Below, in pieces: positions 10,980-20,709 of a stretch of 64,000 nt of DNA. The stretch covers positions 62,001 to 126,000 of the forward strand of contig NW_005179143.1 of assembly GCF_000350225.1 (NCBI RefSeq). Reading direction: 5' to 3'. Below the pieces are notes generated by a model. That model saw only the letters and a list, made by a program, of their open reading frames with translations. It was not told the origin of the DNA and did no database searches. The stretch is from Chondrus crispus. Its lineage: Eukaryota; Rhodophyta; Florideophyceae; Gigartinales; Gigartinaceae. How positions within the stretch are numbered: position 1 is the first letter of the stretch; each line of letters opens with the position of its first letter. The position numbers were made by a program, and so were the translations under genes.

Positions 10980-12622
10980 TTATTTAAAAAAGGCATCTAT
11001 CTTTGTTTGCCTCTGGCCCTGATACATGTCCTGACGGACCACAGCCTGCACTTTCCGAATTCCTCGTAAAAGGCCCTCATCAGCCTGCCCACTGGAGACA
11101 CAAATGCGCTTAGCTAGCGCAAGTACACGCAGCTGCTCTTTGGCACAGGGAAGCAAATTGTCTTCCTCAGTATGTTCCTCACTGTCCTCTAAACCACTTC
11201 CATCCCCAAAGTCGACAACTGAATCGATAAGCGCCTGATTGTCCACAGTGTGAACACAATCATCCTCGCCCGACACATTGAGTAGTTCAACAATAGACAT
11301 TAGCGTGCAAGTGGGCACTAATTCGGAAATTTGTCTCTCCAACATTTGCGCCTCATTGCACAGTAAATTACTAATGCTTACCCTCTCCGATGAATCCAAT
11401 TCAGTACCACATATACCAGTGTGCCTCCAGCAGTTCTGTATTACTGAGGCAGGAAGCTCATTCCATATTTTCTTCATGCAACGCATAGCCGTTAGTATGT
11501 CAACCTTATAGATGTCGCTCACATTTTCATCAATTAAATCAATAGCTCGTTCCATCTGCAAGCGTCAATACCTCAGTTTGATTGAACCGATAATTCCTGC
11601 GTCCAACAGTTGGAGCTTCGAGGTTGTATTGGGCGGTAAAAAGAATACTTCAACGTGGGCTAAAGCAGTTAGGTTATCCTTAGTTCCGTAAGCACTGCAG
11701 TTATCAATTAACAGAGCAACTGTTCTCCCTTTTGTCTTTCCAATGTAACAATCGAAGCGCTGCAACCAACCAAAGAACAACACGCTTGTCATCCATAGTT
11801 TGTTGTTGGCATGATAATCGAAACCAAGTTCTTGACGAATTTTCTTTTTAAACACCCTGGGTTTCCATGATCGCCCGATTACCATGAGCTCTAACTTCTC
11901 AGAGCCATCTGCATTGCTGCAAGGCATCACAGTGAATCGATCTTTAGCCTTTGTATGACCTGGTAGCCTCTCGACTGCAACTGTCTTGTCGGGCGCCATT
12001 TTAAAAAACAACCCGGACTCGTCTGCATTAAAAATATTCTTTTCAGAATAATTCTTAAGCCTCTCCTTAATTATCGGCAGGTCACGCATAACAGCATTCA
12101 AATCCGCATCCTCGCTCTCGGCATGCTATCGTAGCACGCGAAGCCCCCATCGTGCGTTGAAATTACTCAGCCAACCAACACGGTGTATTTTTGCCTGAAC
12201 ACGGTGTATTTTTGCATGATCCAGAAACCAACACGGTGTATTTTGGCATGATCCAGGAGCTTTTGATTGGCCAAGTCTTGAATTTTTCGGGTTTTTAGGC
12301 AGATTAAATCCCCATTAATGTTTCCCCGTTTAACCTGTTGGTCAATAATCCAATCAAAGAGTGCCGTTTCCACAGCATAGTTTTTGCCTTTCCTCTCTCG
12401 TGTTTTCTTCACTATTGTTTTTTTCCGGCGAGCCAATAGCGATGAGGACTGTTTTAAAATTCGAGACATTATTGTCTTGCTTGGCATCTCACTGAATCTG
12501 AATTTTTCTTTTGCCCAAACCCCCAATTCTTGTAGGGTCGGTTTTTTGTCCTCATCGTTTAGTGCGACATACTGCTCGCAAATATGCTTTTTTTGAATGA
12601 GGGAAAGCGTGGTATATTTCAT
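10980..12622 (-). pseudogene. pogo-like transposase, inactivated
   Basis: ATG at 12620-12622. The N-terminal frame (12622-12167) has a helix-turn-helix segment, then a CENP-B-like segment resumes in another frame as WLSNFNARWGLRVLR. The DDE core shows FNADESGLFF, ALLIDNCSAYG and LPPNTTSKLQLLDAG, with 33 residues between the last two Asp by my count. The tail (11561-10980) is acidic. Three defects are visible. A triplicated short repeat at 12172-12256 shifts the frame between the two DNA-binding parts. An amber codon lies at 12126-12128, and an opal codon at 11565-11567 in the same frame as the tail. Removing the extra repeat copies would let DHAKIHRVG run straight into WLSNF. Confidence 0.85.
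12172..12256. repeat. Three-copy minisatellite inside the transposase gene
   Basis: The core AACACGGTGTATTTTTGC occurs three times with one or two changes, the last two copies followed by ATGATCCAG. The single-copy state restores the transposase frame, so the expansion came after the gene was functional. Confidence 0.8.
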
Positions 12623-13170
12623 GGTGATGCTTGGCAGTGAGGGAGGAATAGGGGAAACGGTTGAGAGTTGGGATCAAGGGAGAGAGTGTGGCCAAGATGG
12701 AACTGTGTTCGGGAGGTGTCCCTAAGTGAAGACTTCACATTTTAGTATTATTTTGTGCTAACAGGGATAGCTTGTTTAAGGAATGTAGTTCATTTGAAGA
12801 AAACGGTTATCCTGTTCTTGTAACGGTAAATGATTTATAACGGGTGCCGTTTCATTTTTTCGTAGATTTGTCGTTATGTTTGGGTGTTTTGAGGGTGAGT
12901 TGAGGGGGCTGACCTTCTGGGATCGTTATTGAAACGTTTCAATTATCGGAATTGAAAGCTTATTTGCTTATGTTTTAGATATTTTTGGGTGACCACCAAG
13001 GTCGTTCCCAAGATTCCGTTTCAATTATCGCGATGTTGCAATTATCGGGGGTTTCAATTATCGCGAACCCACTGTATTCCCATTCTGCTCAGCCATATCC
13101 CGCTTTACCTCTATCAGACTACCTCCTATGCTGTAAGGTCCTTTTCCTCCACTCTTACATCCAGTTCATC

Positions 13171-13180
13171 TATAAAAAAA
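13171..13180 (+). promoter_or_regulatory. TATA box of the first cupin gene
   Basis: TATAAAAAAA, 114 bp before the ATG at 13285 and 137 bp before the ATG at 13308. The paralogous cupin gene has the same element 108 bp before its ATG. Confidence 0.6.
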
Positions 13181-13307
13181 CCCCGCCGCCTCGTCATCCC
13201 CCAACCACTCCGTCCTCACCCACAACCATAACTGTTTCGCACTTTCAGCTGCACAGCACACACAAAGACTCCTCCAACAAAAAAATGTCGCCTCCACAGC
13301 TCTCGGC

Positions 13308-13799
13308 ATGCTTGCCGTCTTCCTCTTGGTCCAGCTTTCCATGGCCTCTTTCGCCATCCCCTCCCTGGGCACCAAAACTGCGACCAATGTCCGTACTCGC
13401 CTATGCGACAAAGACTTCCGCATCGACTTCTCCCGCGGCACCCAGGTGAACACCCAAGACTTCTCCGTCTCCATCGCCGACTTAACAAACTTCCCAGCTC
13501 TCGCCGGTACAGATGTCCAGTCCACTATTGTCAAAGTCAACCTCAAGGCGGGGAAGCTCTTCTTTCCGCATCTCCACCCTAGAGGGACTGAGACGCTCAA
13601 TGCGCTAAAGGGAATTTTCAGAGTTCGATTCAGGTTCGATAGCAATGCGAGAGTTGTCACTAATGTCATCAGAGCAGGCGAAAGCACGGTGTTCCCGCAA
13701 GGGCTTATTCATGAGACCGGTTGCATCAGCAAAAAAGATTGTATGATTTTGTCCGTCTTCAACACGGCTGATCCAGGTATCGTACCAGCGACGCTTTAG
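13308..13799 (+). CDS. Secreted germin-like cupin, 163 aa from the internal ATG
   Basis: A single-domain cupin. Germin box 1 reads HLHPRGTETLNALKG (HxH, x4, E, x6, G). Box 2 reads GESTVFPQGLIHETGC (G, x5, P-x-G, x2, H, x3, with C where plant germins have N). The metal ligands His, His, Glu, His are therefore all present, consistent with a manganese-binding beta-barrel; enzymatic activity cannot be told from sequence. MLAVFLLVQLSMASFA works as a signal peptide. The paralogue at 28042 is close throughout. Its ATG aligns with an ATG here at 13285, but that one is out of frame: the two ATGs lie 23 nt apart here and 24 nt apart in the paralogue. I therefore start at 13308. Conserved ISKKDC and ADPGIVP blocks close the protein. 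Confidence 0.85.
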   Translation: MLAVFLLVQLSMASFAIPSLGTKTATNVRTRLCDKDFRIDFSRGTQVNTQDFSVSIADLTNFPALAGTDVQSTIVKVNLKAGKLFFPHLHPRGTETLNALKGIFRVRFRFDSNARVVTNVIRAGESTVFPQGLIHETGCISKKDCMILSVFNTADPGIVPATL

Positions 13800-13875
13800 G
13801 AGATGTAAAAGACCTTTTGAGGGCAGTCCGTGCAGGTTGATTATTTTCTTTCTTTGACCCTCCTTCCATTAAACA

Positions 13876-14244
13876 TCAAGCCGTCTCTGTGATCACAAAA
13901 TGAGCTTTTATTTCAAAAAACCATAAAACCCTCTCCTCTTCTGACCCGTTCCTCTGCTCTAGATATAGCCACATTGTAATCAAATGCGATTCATTACGCA
14001 CTCGCAAACGTCTTCGCATAAGTGGGTATTGTGGTCTAGTTTCTGACAACCACGACTGAGCGCGGTGAATATGATACTCGTCATTGCACTGATTCAAAGC
14101 ATTGAAGTAGCATCGAAAAAAGGGTGGTGAGAGTCGGCGACAAGTCAAGTTAGGTAAAAGAAGGCTACCAAAATAGTAACCAAAGTTATCGTAGGCCCCC
14201 TCGTAGTTTTTGTTGTCTGGTTGCCTTCTTACGACGTCCCTCAT
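13876..14244 (-). pseudogene. Degraded RBX1-like RING-H2 copy
   Basis: An open frame of 122 codons from ATG 14244, convergent with the cupin gene. The middle reads CNDEYHIHRAQSWLSETRP followed by QYPLMRRR, which lines up with CDHEFHFHCIQRWLVENRP and NCPLCNYA of the RING protein at 9624. The zinc ligands equivalent to H117, C123, C135 and C138 are lost (D, R, Y, M) and the first Cys pairs are absent. It therefore cannot fold as a RING. Either a dead duplicate or a non-RING descendant. Confidence 0.6.
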
Positions 14245-14891
14245 GATGAAGCGGTGCAGCGGTGAGAGACAGTACCGCAGAGTCCTTCAACATTAGCAGT
14301 GGTTTCAGTGGTTTCTCTACTACCGTAGTCAGATTCTATGAAAACACGTACCGCATAGCGAGCGAACACCCCGCTACCTAAAAGAGATTCTACAGTACTT
14401 GTACGACATCCGCCAAGAGAATCTTTCGGTAACTATAAATGCACTAAAGGTTCAGTTCATTTTCCACAATCGGCTTCCCAAGCAAGCTTATTCACTCGTG
14501 CCAGCATGATTTCAAAAAAAAACATGCTGGCATGGGTGAAAAAAGCAGCCTAGTAGTAGTAGTAGTCGCGTCTACAGAGATTGCAACAAGATTTCAATAA
14601 GATAGAATTCACGAGGGAGGGCGAGGGGGTTTACCAAGCAGAAGTAGCGGTAATGATCCTCTAGCAGCGTTGGAGTGAGAAGGAAAGGGTAGCAGTACTA
14701 GAACAAGAACGAAAATTTGATCTGGTATTCTCCTGCATTCAAGCTAGCTAGAGCTAATGAGTTAAACATTGGCACATTCAGGCCAGCCATCCGGAAGAGC
14801 GTATAGTTAGCGCCTTTTCTGGAAGTGGAACGATCTTGACTGCAAGAAACAGCTACAGGACGTGTTGAAGTATGGTGCTTACCCAATCTAA
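14245..14891. other. Intergenic or 5' region of the spondin-domain frame
   Basis: Contains a CTATAAATG at about 14432, a hairpin at 14491-14540, and a TAG trinucleotide run at about 14551. No frame with a signal peptide was found here that could be spliced to the spondin frame with confidence. Confidence 0.4.
14491..14540. repeat. Inverted repeat, 10-bp plus 5-bp stem
   Basis: TGCCAGCATG at 14499-14508 pairs with CATGCTGGCA at 14523-14532. A 3-nt internal mismatch separates this stem from a further TTCAC/GTGAA pairing at 14491-14495 and 14536-14540. The loop is 14 nt and A-rich. It could fold as RNA, but nothing shows transcription. Confidence 0.55.
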
Positions 14892-15512
14892 ATTAGTAGA
14901 GGAGGACATGATCACCTTTACCAACCTTCTGAATCCCAGCAAGTTCGGCAGCCTCATCCCAAACACCGGACTCGTTTCTCTCCCCTGGCCGGCGTCACCC
15001 ACTCCAAGGGCCTCTCCTTCTTCACCGTCCGCGGCTTTGCCAACACGCCGGTCGAGATCCTGGCCGAAACCGGTGCCAACACTCTCTACATCCGATTTGC
15101 GAAGAAGCTCCGTTCGCAGGGGAGGAGCGTGCTATATATCGTCGATGCTGGTGCACCCACCATGCCAGGGAAGAGTACTTCTCTGATCGTTAGGGTCGAT
15201 TGCAAGCATTCTTTCTTGACTGTTCTCGGAATGATTGCTCCAGCGCCGGATTGGATCGTTCAGATTAACAACAGGAACATGTTTGATACGAAGACTAAAA
15301 AGTTCATCCTCTCGGACAGAGGTACCCAAATTGTGTACGATACTGGCGTGGATGATAGTAGAGAGTTCACGTCGCGGCTCGATCTCAGCTTGGACTTGCC
15401 CACCAAGCCGCAGATGAACATTGCTCTGCCTGTTGTTGGGGCGGGACTGACCGGTTCGAGAGAAGGATTGTCGGGCGCTACAGTATCAGGAATATTGCTT
15501 AATCCCCTGTAA
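14892..15512 (+). CDS. Spondin-N domain protein, 5' end unresolved
   Basis: The frame is open from 14892 to TAA 15512. From about 14967 it follows the Spondin_N pattern: RFSPLAGVTHSKGLSFF, GFANTPVEILAETG, RVDCKHSFLTVLGMIAPAPDWIVQI, then YDTGVDDSREFTS and LPTKPQMNI. Conserved landmarks of animal and bacterial spondin domains (FSP-GVTH, the SPDWiVGV-like strand, the D-GTDsG-like turn, and PT-P) are recognisable. No ATG precedes the domain in frame. A pyrimidine-rich stretch ending in AG at 14938-14939 could be a 3' splice site opening a phase-0 exon at 14940, as in the intron of the gene at 25458. The missing 5' exon with signal peptide was not found, so this is either a two-exon gene or a 5'-truncated pseudogene. 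Confidence 0.65.
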   Translation: MSRGGHDHLYQPSESQQVRQPHPKHRTRFSPLAGVTHSKGLSFFTVRGFANTPVEILAETGANTLYIRFAKKLRSQGRSVLYIVDAGAPTMPGKSTSLIVRVDCKHSFLTVLGMIAPAPDWIVQINNRNMFDTKTKKFILSDRGTQIVYDTGVDDSREFTSRLDLSLDLPTKPQMNIALPVVGAGLTGSREGLSGATVSGILLNPL

Positions 15513-16664
15513 TCGCGCGCGTATGCCAATGGACGCCCTTGCGAACACGGCGTTTTGACAGCACAACTGTCCCAGGCTCAACCTTGTAGTACGAATCGAT
15601 GCATCCATCCACAAGAGCGCTCTCGTATCTCCTTCCTTTCTCTAGAGATATGCCATTGCTCGCCTTTTATCCTCTTCATACAAAATCGATTCGATGTTGA
15701 AGGTGTCGCCATTGTCATCAAGTCCACTTCCCGTGAAATAGTCCCTTTCGGGCCTCATCATGGACACTTCATGTGTCGCTGGTGTCTCACTGCTGCATGC
15801 TGCCACCCCTCCCTCCTCGCCCTAGCACTGTACTGCACGGATATTGGTTCACAGGATGCACGGTGTTTCCCGTGCGCTAGGATGAGTCAAGTTACCCTTT
15901 CCGGCACAGCACAGCGATTTAGGGTTGGAGGGTAGATGGTGAGAACCAGGCGTCCGATCGGAGGGTGTGTCGTTGGACAGTATGTCCAGATGACAGTGCG
16001 CGTTCAGCACCGTCGGCATTGAATATCTTGTATTCGCATCTATTTTGAGCACATTTGAACCTTGTTGAGCGCGTCGTCAAGCACTCGACGACCAGGCTCA
16101 CCGTTCACACATAAGCAGAGCGGGAGTGCGAGGAGGACGGAGAGGTTGGAATAGGAGAGAGAAATACTCTGTACACCAGAAATCTGGTTTCCTTCCCCCC
16201 GCTAGGGTGCTCTGCTTAGCCCTCCTTTTCTTTACATTCTCTCTATTACTTTCTCTTTTGACACCCTCCCTATCCTAGTCGCGCACTTTTCTACAACGTG
16301 AACTTCCCCTCACGCCAGATTGTAATGGCGTGTACAGTAGTTGGCGTCAGTTCGCAAACCGTGTTCAACGACAAAACGTGTGAGGAAGATATTACAAAGA
16401 AGTGTAAGCGTTCGGCAGTGAGATTGCCTTAATTTCTCTTTCCGTTTTTTTTCTGTTTGTCTTTTTCGGCCGCACCAGTGTATTGACGGCAAGCGATTTG
16501 CATTATGCGAGGACAGTCTGCGATAATATACGCATTACCCTTCTCACTGGGTCAATTTTGGACACCTTTGCGTATCATAGCACTACAAGGCGCATGGACA
16601 CTCCAACCTCAAACGAGCTACTGCTGTACCGAGTAAATACAGCTGGCAATGCAACCAATGGTAA
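15513..16664. other. Intergenic, nothing recognised
   Basis: Pyrimidine-rich tracts and short frames only. No domain, TIR or LTR seen. Confidence 0.4.
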
Positions 16665-17065
16665 ATCGAAAATATAACCTGTGAATTTGGACACCATATC
16701 TTTAAAGTACTTGCCCTTGGTAGTAACATCTTGCAAAACATCGAGATTGCAATTTGGAATACATTAAAAGATTACACATCTAGTAGAGTTTAAATGGCCA
16801 GTTGCATTTCTAAACTGAGATGTTGGGTGCAAAGGTACCATCACAAGACACTTCAAAGTCGCTCAAAAAAAGATCTTTAGTCATGCATGCAAAAACATGC
16901 CGTAGGGACATGCAGTTGTCGCTAAAATATAACCTGCTTCAACGCAAAAGTCAAGTACGTGGAGAGGGTATCGTTCCCTGTCGTAAAGGGAATCCACGCG
17001 TCCATAAAAAATTAGTTGACAAGGAACCTCACATGACCTCATGTGAGGAATCCTGTCATCTAGGC
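16665..17065. mobile_element. Degraded copy of the GTGTC MITE family
   Basis: The internal order of blocks matches the copy at 17406-17889: AAATATA, then GGACACCAT-TCTTTAA, then ATCTTGCAAAACATCGAGAT, then GACATGCAG, GTCAAGTACG-GG-GAGGGTATC, GACCTCATGTGAGG, and GTCATCTAGG at the end. The outer ends are eroded, so boundaries are approximate. Confidence 0.6.
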
Positions 17066-17405
17066 TCGCCATTTGAGGAATCCGCATCGATGGTGTTCCT
17101 GAAATAGCGACTGGTACAGTACAAGCAGTTTGTCTCATACTCCACGTGCCCAGTGGAAAGCTTGCACTGTAAGACTTGAATTACTGTAAACGGTCATGTG
17201 ACTACAGTATGATAGCTCCTTACACGTTTCTGTTACGTACTCTCCCTAGAACCGTGTACACGTACTTGCCGGCCAACAGTACTGTTGTAGAAATATGATT
17301 GGACATTTCTGTGTAAACAGCGTGTTGGTGGATGGCGGCTCCCTTCGTGCTACTCTAGGTGGATCGCGTGTGAAGTCGTTGCAAGTTATTCAGCACTAGT
17401 GTCTA
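17066..17405. other. Short spacer between two copies of the same MITE family
   Basis: No gene. Several TACAGTA/TACTGTA motifs are present, as elsewhere in the noncoding DNA of this window. The TAGTGTC end motif of the next MITE is doubled at 17397-17410. Confidence 0.4.
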
Positions 17406-17889
17406 GTGTCTAGACGACCGGCAATTTGCCTCATATGAGGTCAGGCTTGGCCTCATATGAGGCCGGGTTTTTTTTTGCAAAAAAATATACATTAAATCGA
17501 AATTTTATAAAATCAGTTTAGACACCATTTCTTTAACCAATATTCCCTCGGCAATAGCTTCCTGCAAAACATCGAGATAGCAGTTATGAATACACAGAAA
17601 TACTAAGAATCTAACATAGTTTCAACTATCGGATGACATTTTAAACAGGCGTTTTGGTTTCGAAGATATCAACAAAAAACGTTTCGATGTTCTTTAAAAA
17701 TGCTTCTTCTTTAGGTATTCTCAAAAAGCCTGGAAAGGACGTGCAGATCTCACCAAGCTCCACCCTTCCACAGCGCAGAAGTCAACTGCGGTGGCGAGAG
17801 TATCTTTTTCCATTTTGTTCAGCTAGCACAAGTCGAGAAAAATTAAGTTGAAAAGTGACCTCATATGAGGCCATTTGTCACCTAGACAC
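17406..17889. mobile_element. MITE of the GTGTC family, TA target duplication
   Basis: Flanked by TA at 17404-17405 and 17890-17891. The ends are GTGTCTAGACGACC and, inverted, GTGTCTAGGTGACA. Just inside both ends lie copies of CCTCATATGAGG, itself a palindrome. The internal sequence is shared with 33882-34366 and 16665-17065. About 484 bp, no coding frame. TA duplication points to mobilisation by a Tc1/mariner or pogo-type transposase. Confidence 0.75.
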
Positions 17890-17891
17890 TA

Positions 17892-19287
17892 GGCTGGCGT
17901 GTTTCGGTCTGCTCCTCCACTGCCCGGACATTCTTTTTCAGCTATCTTACTCTATGCCTGCCTTAAATACTTGTCGGCCTCGACGTTCTCAGTGCCTATG
18001 CTCATCCCCCTCCGTCTCTCCGTTCGTTATCGTCCGTAATGCGGCGTCCTTAATGCAGTCCTCCTTGTGCATTCGTCTTCGCAGCTCGGCGGCTATTCGA
18101 TTCTCATGCTCGACCACAGCGGGTGCGCATTCTCACATGTATACCACTTGTGCGTCCTTTCGCCGTCCGCTCGAACGGTTGTGATGCGATGCGATGCCAT
18201 TATCTGTTTGCTTACAGATAATATCAATTTCATATGTGTACGTGTGTACGTGTGCCATCTGTACTCAATACTCCTAAACATGTGGTCTGATTTACAACTG
18301 TACCCTAAGGGTACTGTACCTGAAAGCGTGCGGCGCTGATGCGGGAGCCTACTCCGCCAAAACCCTTCACGGCATGTCCTCCTCCTTGCCCTCCCTGACT
18401 AAATTCTTCACCGACGACGTCCCATTCCGGCGACAATCCCTTCAACGTTCTGTACAGGTGCAAGTGCAGTGCAAGCGCACCGCGTACACCGATAGTTACT
18501 GAAAGATCTCGAAATGGCTTCATTCATCAAGCGTGGCAAACAGCTTTGTCAATCATCAAACCATGGTTTCCTGCCCCCATTGTTGGTACTGCCACAACAA
18601 GTGGGCCCCATCCGCGGATCCCGGGTAATTACAAGCGATGTCTAAGTATTCTTGGGCATTTATCTTACTTTACAGTAATGTTGAGGCCGAGGATCCCACT
18701 CTAATTGCAAGGGAAGAAACCTCATTCCTGCACATACACATAACGTAAACTCTCGGCTGGAACCTGGGGAGCCAGTACGCAGCTTCTAGCATGTTCTGCA
18801 TCCAAGTAAGATCCAGGAACAAAGGATGCACTTCGTTGCCTGTCATAACCACCAACCCTCTTCTCGTTGGCAACAAATGCGCCCCGCCCCGTCTCTAGAC
18901 TCCCCAAGTCTTGCTTCCGCTTCCAGGACTACAGTACAAAGCGCATCTTGCCCTGCCATGCAGTTGTCATCGCAGGTTTTCGGTTACGATTCAGTTGTAT
19001 AGTTGTACTGTTTTTTTTTTTTTTTACTTACGGTAGTAGTGGCAGGAACATGTATGGACCAAATATTTGCGATCAACTAAAACGCTTTACATCGCCTGCG
19101 TATCTCCCGGGGGGCCACGTCTCGCTCGCGCGGATTCATGAAGTGCGCTACTGTATTCGCTTCAGAGAGTGACCCACCCTTGATGCTGATGGAACTGCCA
19201 CAATAGCCTCGCGCCCATAATAAGCTGCTCACGAATAGAACTTTCAGACATTATTATTGACATCGGAAAATGTCAGCATGTGCAGTG
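17892..19287. other. Intergenic, nothing firmly recognised
   Basis: A stretch at about 18330-18500 reads as GADAGAYSAKTLHGMSSS and onward without stops, which looks like a coding relic, but no family is recognised. A long T run lies at about 19012-19025. Confidence 0.35.
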
Positions 19288-20061
19288 CTACCGTACAGTA
19301 TACTCACCAACTAATCCGCTGTTTAGAACGAGCCTCAGGCTCGTTGAGGCTCTGACACTCAACGCTGATCCCTCGGCAACATGGTTAAAATTACAGCTCA
19401 ACTGTTGAGGACCTTTTGACAGAAAGTAAAGATAGATTACGAGGGAGGAGGGGCAAATTCTCCGTGTTATGACCAGATAACAATAAAGGCTAGCAGAGAT
19501 GTACTGTAACATGTTACGTCGCACCGGCTTTGTCGCCGATGCAAATGTTAGCGAAGATGCTCGAGAAAGCGAGTCTCCTTGACGATGTTCTGTGTCAATA
19601 CTGTATTTAAATTCGTTGGCTGTACAGTACTGTACAGCACAGACATGTGAGATTGCGTTTACAAGTGTACAGTATGGACATTCTAACTCGTTTTTTCGAA
19701 CGACGGAGCAGCTTAATCCGAGTTGTATCCACGCTTCCTCGTGTTTACAACGATGCTCGGCTTTCTGTACCGTATTACTCTGTATCGCGCACCAACTTGT
19801 TTCATTGGAAACCTCTTCGTGAACGCTACTGGAATATGTTCTCCGAACTGTACACAAATAGAATGCGGAATGGAGCGTCTCGGGTACGTATCTAGTCGCA
19901 GCTCTTTCGCGTTCTGTTGTAAAAAAAGGGGTGTCTTGCCGAAATGCAAGGTTTACACAATAATATAGAGAATACAATAGAAACTGAACAAGTGAAAAAA
20001 ACCTGACTATTAACCTCTCTTGTGAATGGAACAGCAGATAAACCCTATCCTGGGTGTTCAT
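19288..20061 (-). CDS. Hypothetical 257-aa open frame, doubtful
   Basis: ATG at 20059-20061 and no stop for 257 codons, which is long for chance at this base composition. However, the translation has no domain, no clear signal peptide and irregular composition, and plus-strand frames overlap it at 19592-19968. A TACAGTACTGTACA palindrome lies inside it at about 19623. Listed because of its length only. Confidence 0.2.
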   Translation of the reverse strand: MNTQDRVYLLFHSQERLIVRFFSLVQFLLYSLYYCVNLAFRQDTPFFTTERERAATRYVPETLHSAFYLCTVRRTYSSSVHEEVSNETSWCAIQSNTVQKAEHRCKHEEAWIQLGLSCSVVRKNELECPYCTLVNAISHVCAVQYCTANEFKYSIDTEHRQGDSLSRASSLTFASATKPVRRNMLQYISASLYCYLVITRRICPSSLVIYLYFLSKGPQQLSCNFNHVAEGSALSVRASTSLRLVLNSGLVGEYTVR

Positions 20062-20290
20062 GAGTCATTCAAACCGACGCATCAACGTGGCGACTTCAAG
20101 TGCCACAATGATCCTGTTCATAAGCTATCAATAACGGAGTGGAAACACAAAAACTAAAAGCGAATCAGAAAAAATTAACCGAGTCTCCTCGTTGCCGCAT
20201 AGCTGTTTGACATGCCTTCTCTCCGAGCAGCATCTACGTACAGTATTCAGTGGAATGAACCCGGATGACTTGACCAGTGGGCACTGCCCG

Positions 20291-20329
20291 CAGGCTCCCA
20301 CTCTGCCCACTGGGCAGAGTGGGAGCCTG
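20291..20329. repeat. Perfect 39-nt palindrome, 19-bp arms around one base
   Basis: CAGGCTCCCACTCTGCCCA at 20291-20309 is the exact reverse complement of 20311-20329, with a single C at 20310. An adjacent AGTGGGCACTGCCC at about 20276 adds a further, weaker pairing. It lies about 380 bp upstream of the 20710 gene. Confidence 0.85.
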
Positions 20330-20709
20330 GAATGCAGACGAGAGCAACCCAGCGGCAGTTCCAGTTCCAGTTCAGCTGGGGGTCTTTATGTACAGTATAG
20401 CTCTTCCAACGACCCTCCTCTTCGGTGATACAGCGCAGTGCTGTGCATATTGTACCACAGCGTGTACAATGCAGCTTGATTATGTATATGCATTGATGCA
20501 TGGCGATCTTGACTTGTTCCAGCAGACAGTGCTTCCGTATAGCTACTCAGAACTGCCTGCTGAACTGTGAGGGCTTCTCATGATCTGAGAGCATTCCTGC
20601 CTCTGAAGCAATCAACAAGAAAGGCACTACATAAACGCTCGCCGCATGAAGAGCTGGTTACATTCTCCACCTAAGGCAGCCTAAGTTACTAGCATTTCCA
20701 ATTGCAATC

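Larger units (their letters stand above)
10847..13074 (-). mobile_element. pogo/Tigger-like DNA transposon with complete ends
   Basis: TA lies at 10845-10846 and 13075-13076, a TA target duplication. The terminal inverted repeats start CAGTGGGTTCGCGATAATTG at 10847-10866 and are identical for 20 nt at 13055-13074 read inwards. CAATTATCGCG motifs are repeated subterminally on both sides (about 10898, 13022 and 13052), as expected for transposase binding sites. The element is 2228 bp and contains one transposase pseudogene on the minus strand. A CAG start, TA duplication and DDE_1-type transposase define the pogo branch of the Tc1/mariner superfamily. Confidence 0.9.
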
